The position numbers were made by a program, and so were the translations under genes. A stretch of 64,000 bases of DNA from Castanea sativa (taxonomy: Eukaryota > Streptophyta > Magnoliopsida > Fagales > Fagaceae): assembly GCF_040712315.1 (NCBI RefSeq), contig NC_134018.1:47431335-47495334 (forward strand), written 5' to 3'. A model generated the notes under the pieces. The model made no database searches and was not told where the DNA came from. It saw only the letters and a list, made by a program, of their open reading frames with translations. Every line of letters starts with the position of its first letter. The first letter of the stretch is position 1. Below are positions 1 through 11,695 of this stretch, in pieces.

Positions 1-470
1 TTACTATTCTTAAGAATCAAACAGAAACTTGGTTAAGTGTAGTCCTCCGACCACAAACCTTGTGGAAATTGATATCTTATCATTTGTTAAACAGAACCTT
101 AGTTAAGCTGAGTCCTCGGACCTCCTACTTTGGGAAAATTAACATTTGAAGTTACTATTCTTAAGAATCAAACAGAAACTTGGTTAAGTGTAGTCCTCGG
201 ACCACAAACCTTGTGGAAATTGATATCTTATCATTTGTTAAACAGAACCTTAGTTAAGCTAGGTCCTTCGACCTCCTACTTTGGGAAAATTAACATTTGA
301 AGTTACTGTTCTTAAGAATCAAACAGAAACTTGGTTAAGTGTAGTCCTCGGACCACAAACCTTGTGGAAATTGATATCTTAGCATCTGTTAATCAGAACT
401 TTAGTTATACCGGGTCCTCGGACCTTCTACTTTGAGAAATTTAACAGTTAAAGTTGTTATTCTTAATATC
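1..470. repeat. 151-bp tandem repeat, about three copies
   Basis: A unit starting ttactattcttaagaatc recurs at positions 1, 152 and 303, so the period is 151 bp. A diverged partial unit follows from about 454. Each unit holds two blocks ending in the motif gtcctcggacc or a close variant. The array starts at the window edge, so its true length is unknown. It lies between the end of the antisense gene and the expected pol end. Tat and Ogre elements are known to carry variable tandem repeats in the 3' untranslated region. Confidence 0.9.
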
Positions 471-981
471 TTGTCACGGTTCTTGTTTCTACTAAATGTT
501 TTGTGGATATCAGCATCTTACCATTCATTAATTCGGATTTTTAAATTCTGTGTCTTTAATTGTTAAGTAAACTTATGTAAGGAGTGGTCCTCGGACCTTA
601 CATCCTACTAAAGGCAATGCCACAGATTATAAGGCATTGATTAACTAAGGCATTGATTAACTAAGGCCTTGTTTAACTAAGGCATTGCTTGGCATCCAAA
701 CTAGGTTACTCTCTATCAGGTTCTTAAGTATTTTACTGTGCTAGGCAAACGCGCGCATGGACGTATGGGGGTTATAATTGTGCAATCCCTGGTGCTAGAT
801 CTGTTTGTTCTGACCTGCCTTTAACTATGTCTTCATAAGAATTCTTACGACAAGCCCAAAAATTGCACAAAAATACAAAATAAAAGAAAGTTGCACAAAA
901 ATTGTCTTTCATTAATAATTTTTGCATATATATTACATGCTAAGTTCTGGCTACGAAGAAAGAGAAGTCCTAGGCTGGTCC

Positions 982-3533
982 CTAAACTCTTGGAGGGGGA
1001 TTTTGCTGAGAAGTGCTGGTTGCCTCGGTGTTTCTTAGCTCCAACTCAAAGGGAGACAAAACTTGTTTCCCTCTGTCTGCTGTATTTGTTGGAGGGACAT
1101 TGGGCTCCACAGTTTGGCTTAAGCCTTTCTCGGCATCCCCACTCCCTTTCATCTCTTTGTTGGAACCTGAAGGCTCTGTAGAATCTGGAACGAGCTTTGG
1201 GGCCGTAGGAGGAAGAGCAGGAAGAGTTGCCTCAGGGGCAGGAGCAACAGCAGGAGTCTCTTCTATCTCCTGTATTTCTAGGGGAAACCAAATGTTCTCG
1301 GACTTCCTCAGCTCTAAGGCTGAAGGAACACCTGCTACATTTAGAGCTTCCCCCCAGACTTGCTGACAGTACTCCCGGCACAAGGCCGCGAAAGCCTCTG
1401 TCAGCTGTTCCGCTGTTGCAGCTACCCCTTCTTCATAACTCGCCTGCTTGGCGGCCTCTAGAGAGCGTTTGAACGCGCCGGCTTCCTCCTTCAGGCGCGC
1501 AAGCTCCTTCTCCAATTTCGAGCGCTCCCTCTCGGCTTGGGCTAATTTGTCGTCTTTTTCATGGAGAAGCTTGCACTGCCCTTCTATTTGAGTCTTCATC
1601 GTCTTCAGGCTGGCCTCGGCACCATCTCTTTCTCTTTTGAGATCTGCCACCTGAGAGATGAGTTTCTCATTTTCTGCAAGGGCTTAGCCTAGGGACTTCT
1701 CAGTCTCCATTCGAATGTCAGACTCCAGTCTAGCCCTCTTCCGAGAGTCTTCTACAAACTTCTCGGCTACAAAGACTTCTTGAACGGCGTACATAAAGTG
1801 TTAAGAAATTTGATGTAGCAAGACACTTCTCATTAATCCAGTACTATGAAGGAGGAAATGTTCGTAAAAAATTAAAACTTACCAGGGCTAACTCCCTTTT
1901 TAAGGATAGGAATAGTTGGGGTTGACTCATTCTCTCCAAGGTTTCCATGTCCTTGGGCAGCAGAAGTGGGCGCTCCAACGCGTTGGCCAGGTGGTGGGCG
2001 TGGCCTTGTTGGATTGCCTTGATACTAGACTGGCAGGAAATGGGTGCACTGTCTAGTTTTAGGTCAGGAGACCATGTGGCCAGTGCTCGGCGCACTTCGG
2101 CCACATCCCGAATCTCCCTACTCTCAACTGAATGAGCCCTGCCTTTGCCTTTATCTAGCTTCTGCTGCTGAGTTGGCTGCGGCTGTTGTTTCAGTCTTTT
2201 TTGTTTTTCGCCAGCAGTCTCCTTGGCCTCCCCCTTTCTTTTCTTTTTTGGCTCTTCAGCTGGAAGCTTGGGTTCGGCTAGAGGAGGGGGAGGTGGCAAG
2301 GATGGAAGAGCTTGGGACCCTCCTGTCTTCTTCTAGGCGACCTCTTCGCCTCTCTTGGTCAGAAGGCCGTGAAGTCTGTCCATGTCCTCCTCGGATTTGA
2401 CTAGGGGGTGGGCAACAACGAACCCTTCAACTTCAGAGGCCTTGGTGGGCTCTTCGTCCTCGTTAGAAAGTACGACGAATAGGTTTCCTCGGGGTCTTTC
2501 GACGTCCTCAAGATGGAAGTTGTCTATTTCGTCGTCGAGTGTATGTGAAGAGGACACCTGCTCCTCCGAGATAGTAGTTTCTTGGGAGTGTGTTGAGAGA
2601 TGGGTTGCCGCGATAGGACGGTTGTACAAAATGGTGTTAGGGTCGTCGGGAAGTTCTTGGTCAGCTAAGAAGTGCGGCCTGGCCACATGAATCCTTCTTC
2701 ACCTTCAGTCACCCGCAATTATGGCGTTTTCAATCTCCTGAAAGTCCGAGGAGACAGGTTTGTACCTAAGAATCAAATGAGCCACCCTAAGTTGTAAGTC
2801 TGCGCTGACATACACTTCGGAGCAGAGCACTCGATTCAAATCTAAAATGTTGCAGTGGCTTAAGCGGGGGCGCACGTTTTGCTTATCTGCAAAGAAAAAC
2901 ATCAAAATAGGTGAACATGGTCAGATACGTAGAAGATAAGATAAACTAAAGTCAAACGCTCAAGTGAATGCCAATACATATTCCTAGATGATTTAGGAAG
3001 TTAGGGCAACTTAAATCCTAAGGTGTCGCACTTAGATTTCCCCACTCAACAGGGTAGTGGGGGCCGTCGTGCCAGTTGCTAGAGACGATTAGGTAGTCAT
3101 CCTTCATGCCTTTATTGGACTTTGGCAAACAGGAGATCAACCTAACTACACTAGAGTGGGATTTGATGTAATAACCTACTCCAGTGAGTTTGTGGCATTC
3201 GTACATAAAAACGACATCATGCCAGGTGAGGTTCAGACTCATCTGCTCGTTTAGAGCATCGACGCTTCCTAAAACTCTAAAAACGTTTGGGGCGCACTGA
3301 TCAGGACACAACCGGTGGTTGCAGAGGTACTCCCTGGTTACGAGTTTCATTGGGAGGGTCATCCCACCTTCTACGAAGGTGACCATGGGAATGATGACCT
3401 CTCCGGTTTTCCTAGCACCGGCCACGGCTTCCGCCGAGCAGTATTCTAGACCTACGTCGCTGGGAATATGATACTTGGCTCTAAAAATTTCCATCCCAGC
3501 GGCGGTATCAACTAGACATTTAAACTTACCCAT
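982..3533 (-). pseudogene. Decayed copy of the retrotransposon antisense gene
   Basis: Reading the minus strand, blocks 3533-3018, 2905-2705, 2686-2333, 2299-1844 and 1650-982 match the antisense gene at 31561-34073 in order: N-terminal conserved domain, proline/lysine-rich linker, coiled coil and acidic tail. Intron 1 keeps its GT donor (near 3025) and AG acceptor (near 2893). Intron 2 keeps its gtaagt donor (near 1882), but the AG acceptor near 1790 is lost. Nonsense codons break the frame near 2703 and 2335, and another near 1686. It is therefore not translatable as one protein. Introns at the same places in two diverged copies show that the minus strand here is the coding polarity. Function unknown. 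Confidence 0.85.
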
Positions 3534-4039
3534 CGAAAAGAAACGAAAGGCTAAGTTCTAAGAGAGAGAATGGTTATAAGGTTAGCCGAGGACAGGGTCC
3601 GAGGAGAAAGGGTTAAGAGAAAAGAAACAAGAACTTACAAATTTCAAGTTGTGCAAATTTCCACAGATTTCTGTAGACAAAAGGTGATTGGTGATGTTTT
3701 GATGGGATTAGACTCTGGAGAAATAAATGAAGACGCAGGTTCCCGAAGCGTCACGTCGTGCGGGAAGCGGCCTCGAAATTGTATTTGTCCCGCCCAAATT
3801 TTCATGGAGTAACAAGGACTGTTGGATGCTCATCTCACCGTTGAACGTGGGGGACAAGGTATAACTTACGGTAATAAATGCGCGCGTTTTTGTAAATAAA
3901 ACCGCCAAGTGGCATCCTCTAGAACGCGAAACGGACTTCACAAGAGTAGTTCTTTACAGAACGTGTGGGGAAAGTTTTCGTTGGATCAAAACCCTATTTC
4001 TCTCCTCGGATGATGAAAAATAGAGTTTTGAAGGGCTAT

Positions 4040-4640
4040 TGTGGGGAGTAAAAGGATCCGAGGGCACAGCCGAGGGCGAGCTTCTCCTCAGACAAATCCA
4101 AAAGAACTCAAAACTTCATTATGAAGGTCAAGGCATAACTCTGGAAAGACTAATGGTTAAAGGAAGACACCCTGAACCTTCTAGATGCACCAGTGTTAAA
4201 AAAAATATCAAATGCAAAGGCTGCCACCTCCGCATTAAAGGCTCTGCACCTACCTCCCTGGCCGCATTAATGGGGAAGTGACCCCTGAACAGTAGGGCTG
4301 AAACTTCTAGTCACTGTCCAAAAAGTATCGGGAAAGGAAGTATTTAAGGGGGTGAAGGCCAGAGAAAAAGGGGGGCAGGAACAAAGAGAGAAACTAAGAA
4401 TTGTAACTTTTAAGGAAGAAATAAAAATAATACAGAAATAGTCCTCGGCTTACGTCCGAGGAGGCCTATTTTCAGTTATCCTTTGTTATCTATATGTGTT
4501 TGTAACTCTTAGCCCGTTATCAAGTTATTCGTATTTCTAATCTAGGTTTCAAGCCCACACTCTACAAATTTTATTGTCTAAGACTCATTGGGCCTGAACT
4601 CGTAGTTGTCTTTGGGTCCAGGTGCAATTGTGCACTTACA
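4040..4640 (+). repeat. 3' LTR of the left gypsy element
   Basis: It begins TGTGGGGAGT and ends TGCACTTACA, matching in reverse complement the termini of the LTRs at 30319-31047 and 39206-39934. It is 601 bp against 729 bp there, so it is shorter by deletions. It holds a TATA-like stretch (agtatttaaggggg, about 4340) and a motif pair of opposite orientation (cctcgg...ccgagg) near 4443-4463. The purine-rich gaagggctat immediately upstream is the expected polypurine-tract position. Confidence 0.88.
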
Positions 4641-4826
4641 ACAATTTTCACCCTCCATTTTTTCTCTCCAACTAAACAAAAGAGTTTTTCACCCTCCCAC
4701 TTTTCTACTCCTCCAACCAAACACACATGAGGGAAAATCAAATATTATCTATCCTCTCACTTTTTCATTCTCCCACTAATTTTCCATCCTTCCACTTTCC
4801 TATTCCTCCAACCAAACGGACTCTTA
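4641..4826 (-). mobile_element. MITE fragment, same family as 58095-58605
   Basis: The stretch is made of repeated caccctccattttt/ccaaccaaac blocks and ends ccaaccaaacggactctta. In reverse complement this matches the terminal ggtccgtttagttg-type end of the MITE at 58095-58605. The other end is missing where the gypsy LTR begins, so the LTR element probably inserted into it. There are no coding features. Confidence 0.5.
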
Positions 4827-5920
4827 TGTTTAGTCTAAAACCAACCTGTACTGACCCATGGAGGTTAGGCCCAATTCTTTTTCTTTTCCCCTGTTTGGGT
4901 TGAGCAACAACTTTTTCATTCAGCAACAAAAATAAAGTAAAATAAGTCACATTGGATTCAAGCTTGAAACCTATTATCTTAAACACAACCCATGTTTTTG
5001 GCCGCTTCTAGTCAACCAACTAGCAACTTTTTTAATTAACATCTTCTGTCAATATCTCAAAGACTCAAACTCTTTGCAGCCTTAAACTTTCAACTCTAGT
5101 TTATCTTCAATTTGGAATATTGAAGTGTGAGTAATGTGTTTAGTAAATTACTGAAATCATATATGAGATATTAATGACAAGGTCGAGTGACAAGCAGTAT
5201 CCTATATATTATACTAACTACTTAATTGAACTCTTTTCAAAGTGTTAATCTCCCCAACAATATAATTAGCCACACAACAAAAAAGTTGAAGTAAATTGAA
5301 AAATAATATTTCTTTATGGGATACCTCACACTTGGATGTTTAATTACATCATATTAATTATATATCCATTAGAATCATATAATTCTAGAGTTTTTTGGGC
5401 TGAGAGTGCATTTCTTATTGATTAATTATCTACTATTTGTGAGTCACACACTATTTTTTGTCTCAACTTTATTTCAAATAATTTAACTTTAAAATTTTTG
5501 AAAATAAGTCAACTTTTAGTTTTTTTTTATCACATTATCCAAATAAGCTATTACAAAATCAAAAAATCAAAAAAAAAAAAAAAATCCCAATGAATACTAA
5601 GAACAGGTATAGTTACAGAGTTCCATGAAGCATTGCATCATCTCTAGAAAGTAGGAGCCAGTAAATGAAACGTTTTTTGGAACAGAAAGAGACGAATTGG
5701 AATCATTAATAAGGAACAAGTATTGAAACAACCTTTCAATGGCTAAGTGTCTCATTGTCTTCTTTCAAATACATTGTTTGGGTTCACTAAAAGCTCCCCA
5801 TTAGTAGCATATAAGGATACCGTCTTTAACTTTTCAGTACATAAGGTGCCTTAGTCTTCGCTCATCTAGCTACTTCATTTTGGTGTACTTTAATCTTTGA
5901 TCTCCCACTTCCAGACAACA
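4827..5920. other. Intergenic region upstream of the HSP70 pseudogene
   Basis: AT-rich DNA with homopolymer runs (5565-5584 A-rich). No gene is seen. The last 150 bases should hold the old HSP70 promoter and 5' leader. I see no clear TATA box or convincing heat-shock element array (nGAAnnTTCn). Confidence 0.5.
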
Positions 5921-8755
5921 ATGGCCAACGACAAAGGAGAGGGACCGGCAATTGGGATCGATCTGGGTACAACGTACTCGTGCGTGGCAGTGTGGCAACA
6001 TGAACGAGTAGAGATAATAGTGAATGATCAGGGTAACAGGACCACGCCCTCCTATGTTGCTTTTACTCCTGCCGAACGCTTGTTTCGTGATGCTGCAATA
6101 AACCAGGTTGCCAGGAACCCAACCAACTCTGTCTTTGGTAATCTTCAAAAATGTTTTTCATAACTTGGTTTTCACTTACCAACATCAATTCATATACTAA
6201 AGATATTGCGTCTGTGCCTGTGTACTTTGTTTTATGTGGAAATATTACTTGGTAACTAGTTTTGAGGAATGGAAATTATATATTTGGTCGACTGGGGAAA
6301 GAGGATTGTGGACATTGTTGTTGCTGACTGGCTGTTACTTTGTTTCGGACTGTATGTGATCACTGTTAAAAGTTTTATGTTCTTAAATCTTAATTCTCAT
6401 CCACCAACTACTTTGATTTTTATTGCTTGCGTGTATGATATACTCTTTTAGAGAAAAGGAAACTTATTTCATGATTTTTCTTGTTTTTTTTTTTTTCTTT
6501 TTTTTTCTTTTTACAGAATTATTGTGCATTTTCATTTTAGATAGTTCACACTTCACAGTAGAAAACTAAAGGAAGAAAAGAAAAACATTTTAAATTTATA
6601 ATTTAGGGTGCCGTAACAATTTTTTTTTGGTTAAAAGTTGCTAAACAAAATAAATCTTATAATTTCAAAAAAAAAAAAACTAAACTATAAAGTTATAAAT
6701 AACAACAAATTAAATTCTAATTATAACATAGGGTTTCAACAAGTAATGGATTAAAGCATCAACAAATATTTACTCCCCAAGCACAATGCTATTTCACTTA
6801 AATTGGTTGAGGTATAATTTGTTACTATAGGGTTTGAAATAGCACAATACTATTTCAAACCCTATAGTTTAAGGGTGTAGTGAATTAAACTCTTTTTGCT
6901 TTAGTAATTAGAAATATCTAGATGCAAAGCAATTGATTGGTTTAGTGGTATTGAATCTCCTACCATATGATTGATTGGTGGAAATGAATGTAATTGGTGG
7001 CACATGTCAAAGATATTACAAATTTTACTACAAAAGATTCATGTACAAAAGTGTCTTTTTATCTAATAGTTTTCCTTCTTTTCATTTGAGGTATTTATTT
7101 CTTAAAAGGATACTATATTGCAGATGCAAAGCGATTGATTGGAAGGAGATTCAGTGATCCCTTGGTTCAGAGGGATATTAACCTTTGGCCATTCAAGGTT
7201 GTTAAAGGTCCTGGTGATAAGCCTATGATTGTTGTCACCTATAAGGGCGAAGAAAAGCACTTCTCTGCAGAGGAAATCTCATCTATGGTCCTAAAAAAGA
7301 TGCGTGAGATGGCTGAAGCCTAGCTGGGCACAGTTGTGAAAAATGCAGTTGTTACTGTCCCTGCCAACTTCAATGACTCCCAGCGCAAGGCCACAAAGGA
7401 TGCTGGTGGCATTGCAGGCCTTAATGTTTTGCGAATAATTAATGACCCAACCGCTGCAGCCATTGCTTATGGTCTTGACAAGTCAAGCGGCACTGGGAAG
7501 AGAAATGTACTGATTTTTTATTTAGGTGGTGGTACTACTGATGTCTCACTACTTACCATTGGGAATGACGTCTTTGAAGTGAAAGCCGTTGCTGGAGACA
7601 CACACCTTGGAGGTGAGGACTTTGATAACAGAATGGTAAAGCACTTCGTTGAAAAATTTAAGGAGCACAAGATCAATATTAGTGGGAATTCAAGAGCTCT
7701 TAGGAGATTGAGAACTGCATGTGAGAAAGCAAAGAGAATTCTTTCTTCTACCTTTGAGACTACCATTGAAGTTGATTCTTTATGTAATGGCATTGATTTC
7801 TTCTCAAATATTACCCGTGCTAGATTTGTGGAACTCAATATTGATTTGTTCAGTAAGTGTATAGAGCCTGTGGAGAAGTGTTTAATTGATGCTAAGGTGG
7901 ACAAGAATTGGGTCCATGATGTTGTTGTTACAGGTGGTTCTTCCAGAATTCCCAAGGTGCAGCAGTTGTTGCAGGACTTCTTTGATGGGAAAGAGCTTTG
8001 CAAGAGCATTAATCTGGATGAGGCTGTAGCTTATGGGGCAGCTGTTCAAGCTGCAATCTTGACTGGTATGAGAAATGAGAAACTTAAAGACATCGTTCTC
8101 TTAGATGTCACCCCACTGTCCCTTGGTGTAGCAATTCGCGGATCACAGATGTCTATTTTGATTCCCAGGAATACTGCCATTCACCAGGAAGGAGGATTTC
8201 TTCACCACCTTCTCTGACAACCAAACTTCTATATTGCTATCAGTTTACGAGGGTGAAAGAGCAAGAACTATGGACAATAACTTCTTGGGGGAATTTGAAC
8301 TTTCCGACATTCCTGAAGCACCCAGGTGTGTTCCTAAGATAAAAGTTTGTTTTGATATTGATGCCAATGGTATCTTAATTGTTTCTGCTGAGAAGATGAC
8401 GTCTGGTGTTGGGAGGAAGATGACCATCTCCAATGACAAGGCAAGGTTGTCCAGTGAAGAGATTGAGAGAATGGTCCAAGATGCAGAGATATACAAGGCC
8501 GAAGATGAGGAACACAAGAAGAATGTTAAGGCTATGGTAGCTTTGGAAGACTATGCCTACAACCTAAGGAAAACTATCAATGATAAGAAGATTGGTGCAA
8601 AGCTTGCCCCTGCAAGTAAGCAAAAGATGGAAGAAGCTATTGAACAGGTGATTGAGTGGTTAGATGGCCTCCAGATCATGGATTCAGAAGAGTATGAGGA
8701 CAAGCTTGAAATGCTTGAGAGCATCTGCAATCCCATCATTGCGAGGATTTTATAG
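5921..8755 (+). pseudogene. Cytosolic HSP70/HSC70 pseudogene
   Basis: Exon 1 (5921-6137) starts with ATG and encodes the N-terminal ATPase signature [15 protein letters not shown]. The intron (6138-7123) has gt...cag ends at the position conserved in plant HSC70 genes, inside the Asp codon of [11 protein letters not shown]. Exon 2 runs on collinearly through the nucleotide-binding domain ([13 protein letters not shown]), substrate-binding domain and lid. Damage: TAG at 7321-7323 after AEA, where the family has AEAYLG; a frameshift at about 8180 best explained by a 2-bp deletion in IPTKKE; and a stop after NPIIARIL with no C-terminal EEVD tail. The phosphate-2 motif reads [10 protein letters not shown] instead of DLGGGTFDVS, losing a key Asp. 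An active copy would be an ATP-dependent chaperone in the cytosol; this one should not make it. Confidence 0.93.
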
Positions 8756-10336
8756 ACACCAGCAATAAATTTGAGCAGCACCTCTCTTGTCACAACAGTA
8801 CAACATATTCCGACTTTATTTTCACAAATCTTTAATTCTACTATTTGCTAGTAATTTGGACTTTGTTGGAAATTCTGATGATATGATTTCTAATATCTGG
8901 TGTTGCCATTTTATATCAATTGATGAGGATGAGCATGAACCTGTCTAGCTCGGTTTTGGAATTATCCCGTTTTAGTTTAGAATTGTGCCATTGAAGTTTT
9001 AAAGTATCAATGTAAATGAAACTGGGGTATGATATCAAAACTAATATGCCATTCCGAGAATTGAACCGTTATATATAGTGATGGACATGTGCACAATTTA
9101 TTCTGTGGACAAGAAGTTAGAGAATGTCCGGAACTCTTATGCAACATAAAAAAAATCTTGTCAGTTTGTTTGGAGTTTAAAGAGTCTTTAAATTATATGT
9201 ATAAACCATCCAATAGCAAGTTCCATAGGATAAAAGGGAACAAATTGTTCGAGCTCTTGCTAAAGGGTAAGCTTGTATTCGGTATATTTTTTAATTTTGT
9301 GATGAAATTGACATAAAATAATAGACCCTAAATATTTTTCATTTGGGTTGTGAAGAGAAGCAAAGGAGGTTGACGGTACACAACTATCAGCTCGAGTCAA
9401 TCCGAGAATACCATTAACAACACTAGGCCTTGGGATTTTTCTAAAACCCTAAATGAGGATATTAGTTTGTCTTGTATGTCTTGTCCTGCCATACTATACA
9501 AGAAGCTGTTAAAGGCAACTTTATTAAATTACCTCTCCCCACATTTTCCTTTACCATTCCTCTTGGATATTTAGTACTTGGTCATATCAAAATTAAATTA
9601 TATGAGTTGATCAAAGTAACTTGTGCCTCCAATGATAATTCTTCACGTACTATTTTGTGGAATTAAAAGATGCAGCTTTTCTCTTGAAAGACAGAGGAAT
9701 CAATGTAGGGACTAGGAACTTCATTATGCAAATATGGAATTCAAAACGCAGTTATAGAGTAGCATTGAAGGGTTAGCCTCACATGTACGGTGGCTTGAAT
9801 AATGTTAAAAATTTGTCCATCTGATTTGCACGCATGATCCAGGGAACCCTACATTCCAAATCAATAATGAAACATCCTCAATTCCTTGGCTCACAATCAA
9901 TAAACTTATATAGCTAGGGGGATGTTTATTAACAACAAGGTGTTGCACACACTATGTGTATACTGTTTTCATGAACTAAAATCATGAGTTAAACTCACAA
10001 TTTCAGTTCATGAAAACACAGTTAAATTGTAACAGACTTTTCCCAACTTTATATGTTAAAATGCTAAATATTGGAGGGACAGCTAGATTATGATATAGTC
10101 AAGGAGTTGAGTAATTAAATAACTGAGAGAAAAAGAGATGTTTTTAACATAACATAATATTATCTTTAATATATTTGGCACTCTTATTTTTGGAAAAATC
10201 AATATGATAACCTAACCAAAAAAGTGCAATAAAATAAAAACAGAACAGTCAAAACAAAAGAAAATAGTGGCAGGAATACAAAACAGTAGACAAATTAGCG
10301 CAATCGCTCATGGAGAGTCCATTGTAAACCAACAGA
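8756..10336. other. Intergenic DNA between HSP70 pseudogene and F-box gene
   Basis: No gene is seen. Position 9566 is the left breakpoint of the tandem duplication: from here the sequence recurs at 13451. The part left of it is single copy within the window. Short open frames at 9089-9316 and 9472-9666 have no recognisable motif and AT-driven composition. Confidence 0.5.
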
Positions 10337-11695
10337 TTACTTGGTTCTTTGAGAACGTGGGGCAACATGTTTGCCTTTTCTTTTCTCCTTTTTTTTCTTC
10401 ACATCAACATAGCCTTCCTCTTCTTTCATATTGGCAATCTGAATTGGCGCAAAGTTATGCACATATGGTAAGATACGACTTGGTAAACGGTCACATGCAA
10501 CATTGTATGTCTCTAAATTCCTTTCTGTAAACTCATATCTTATAATAAAACCTGTTTTCCACGCATAAATCACATTGGATTCAGGGTTGAAACCTATTAT
10601 ATTAAACTTAACGCGTGGTTTTTGCACCCTTATATTAGTCAACGAATTAGCAACTCCGTTGCTGACATCTTCTGTCAACATCTCAAACTCCTTGCAACCT
10701 TCAACCTTCCACTCAAGTTCCTCCTCATCACTGATAGAGAGAGACCAAACAGGAAACTCATCATTAAATCCATGGCAATAGCAGAAAAGTTTGTCATTGG
10801 ATTTCCAGAGTGACCTTCCTAGCGGAGCACGAGGAGTCTCAATCAACTCGTAGCAATTCTGTGATTTACTTTTCTTGTTCAAGTGAAATACAAGAATGTG
10901 ACCTTCAAGACAATCCCAAAATAGACTGCCATTGCATACAACCTTCGAACCCATCACCGAATAGTGACATAAAGGTGGAAGTCTCTCCTCCAATTCCTTC
11001 CACTCACCCGTTTCTGATGAAAAAACAGACAACAGGGAACAATAGTCATCGTCTTTCGAACTAAAAATACAAACTATTTTAAATTGAAGATAGCCAAAGT
11101 TGGTTGTGTCTGCGAGTAACCCATAATAGACCAGGGTAGATCGTTTGGGATAAGGAAGAATGACATGTTTCTTGGTCAAAGGATTACAAACGAACCATGT
11201 TGTTTTAAACATTGCCGTCCCAGAGTAAACACAGCAAAGTAATAAACCATTGCAAGAATCAACAGCCTCGACCACATCGAGGCTATCACTCTTTAAGAAA
11301 CTGAACAAAGAATCTACAAGACGATCAGCTTCAGGTTTTATGGGAATAAAATTAGGGTCATCGTAACATTGACCACTCTCGTTGTGCCACCATTCCCAAT
11401 CCATTCCAAAACTCTGGTGGAAGAACCCCGCGAAATTAGTTTTGCAATTACGGAAGTGTTTGGCTGCGAAGTCTGGCCTTCTTGTCAAGTTGTTGATGCC
11501 TTTCGATACACTCCTGATGTTGCATACGTCTTTTGCTGGCAGGCGCGAGAGTACTTCCAATAAGATTTCCTCTGAGAATTTTGAGAAAACATCGGTTTGT
11601 CCTTGGTTGGTGATCGAGTTTTCACTGTCTATGGTAAGACTTGAAGATTGTTTTTCGCTTCTTACGGCTTTTTCCTTGCTCTTGCGCTTGCCCAT
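10337..11695 (-). CDS. F-box protein with F-box-associated domain
   Basis: Single-exon minus-strand gene of 452 aa from the ATG at 11695. An upstream in-frame ATG at 11725 is possible, but the duplicate copy begins at the position matching 11695. Residues about 37-82 are an F-box (FSKFSEEILLEVLSRLPAKD), the SKP1-binding module of SCF ubiquitin ligases. Residues from about 140 resemble the F-box-associated (FBA) domain: SCNGLLLCC, WFVCNPLTKK, then GEWKELE. The C-terminus is rich in Lys/Arg (KKKKEKRKGK), perhaps a nuclear signal. Its likely role is recruiting an unknown substrate for ubiquitination. No nonsense codon is present, unlike copy 2 at 14214-15602. Plant F-box genes of this type duplicate and die often, so the intact frame does not prove function. 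Confidence 0.88.
   Translation of the reverse strand: MGKRKSKEKAVRSEKQSSSLTIDSENSITNQGQTDVFSKFSEEILLEVLSRLPAKDVCNIRSVSKGINNLTRRPDFAAKHFRNCKTNFAGFFHQSFGMDWEWWHNESGQCYDDPNFIPIKPEADRLVDSLFSFLKSDSLDVVEAVDSCNGLLLCCVYSGTAMFKTTWFVCNPLTKKHVILPYPKRSTLVYYGLLADTTNFGYLQFKIVCIFSSKDDDYCSLLSVFSSETGEWKELEERLPPLCHYSVMGSKVVCNGSLFWDCLEGHILVFHLNKKSKSQNCYELIETPRAPLGRSLWKSNDKLFCYCHGFNDEFPVWSLSISDEEELEWKVEGCKEFEMLTEDVSNGVANSLTNIRVQKPRVKFNIIGFNPESNVIYAWKTGFIIRYEFTERNLETYNVACDRLPSRILPYVHNFAPIQIANMKEEEGYVDVKKKKEKRKGKHVAPRSQRTK

Larger units (their letters stand above)
1..4640 (+). mobile_element. Partial Tat-lineage Ty3/gypsy retrotransposon, 3' end
   Basis: The right end is an LTR (4040-4640) of the same family as the complete element at 30319-39934. 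The decayed minus-strand gene at 982-3533 matches that element's antisense gene, so gag-pol of this copy lies on the plus strand, left of the window. What remains is the 3' untranslated part with tandem repeats, the antisense gene and the 3' LTR. The left end and target duplication are not visible. Stops and a lost splice acceptor in the antisense gene show an older insertion than the 30-40 kb copy. Family assignment rests on direct similarity within the window. Confidence 0.85.

Noticed and set aside
1844..2690. Plus-strand open frames over the left antisense gene
   Set aside because: They are shadows; the minus-strand frames match the protein of the second element in order and the plus frames do not.
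5600..5920. Heat-shock elements upstream of the HSP70 pseudogene
   Set aside because: Only isolated GAA/TTC pairs; no three-unit alternating array could be read.
7518..8009. 163-codon minus-strand frame over HSP70
   Set aside because: Antisense frames over HSP70 are a well-known codon-bias artefact.
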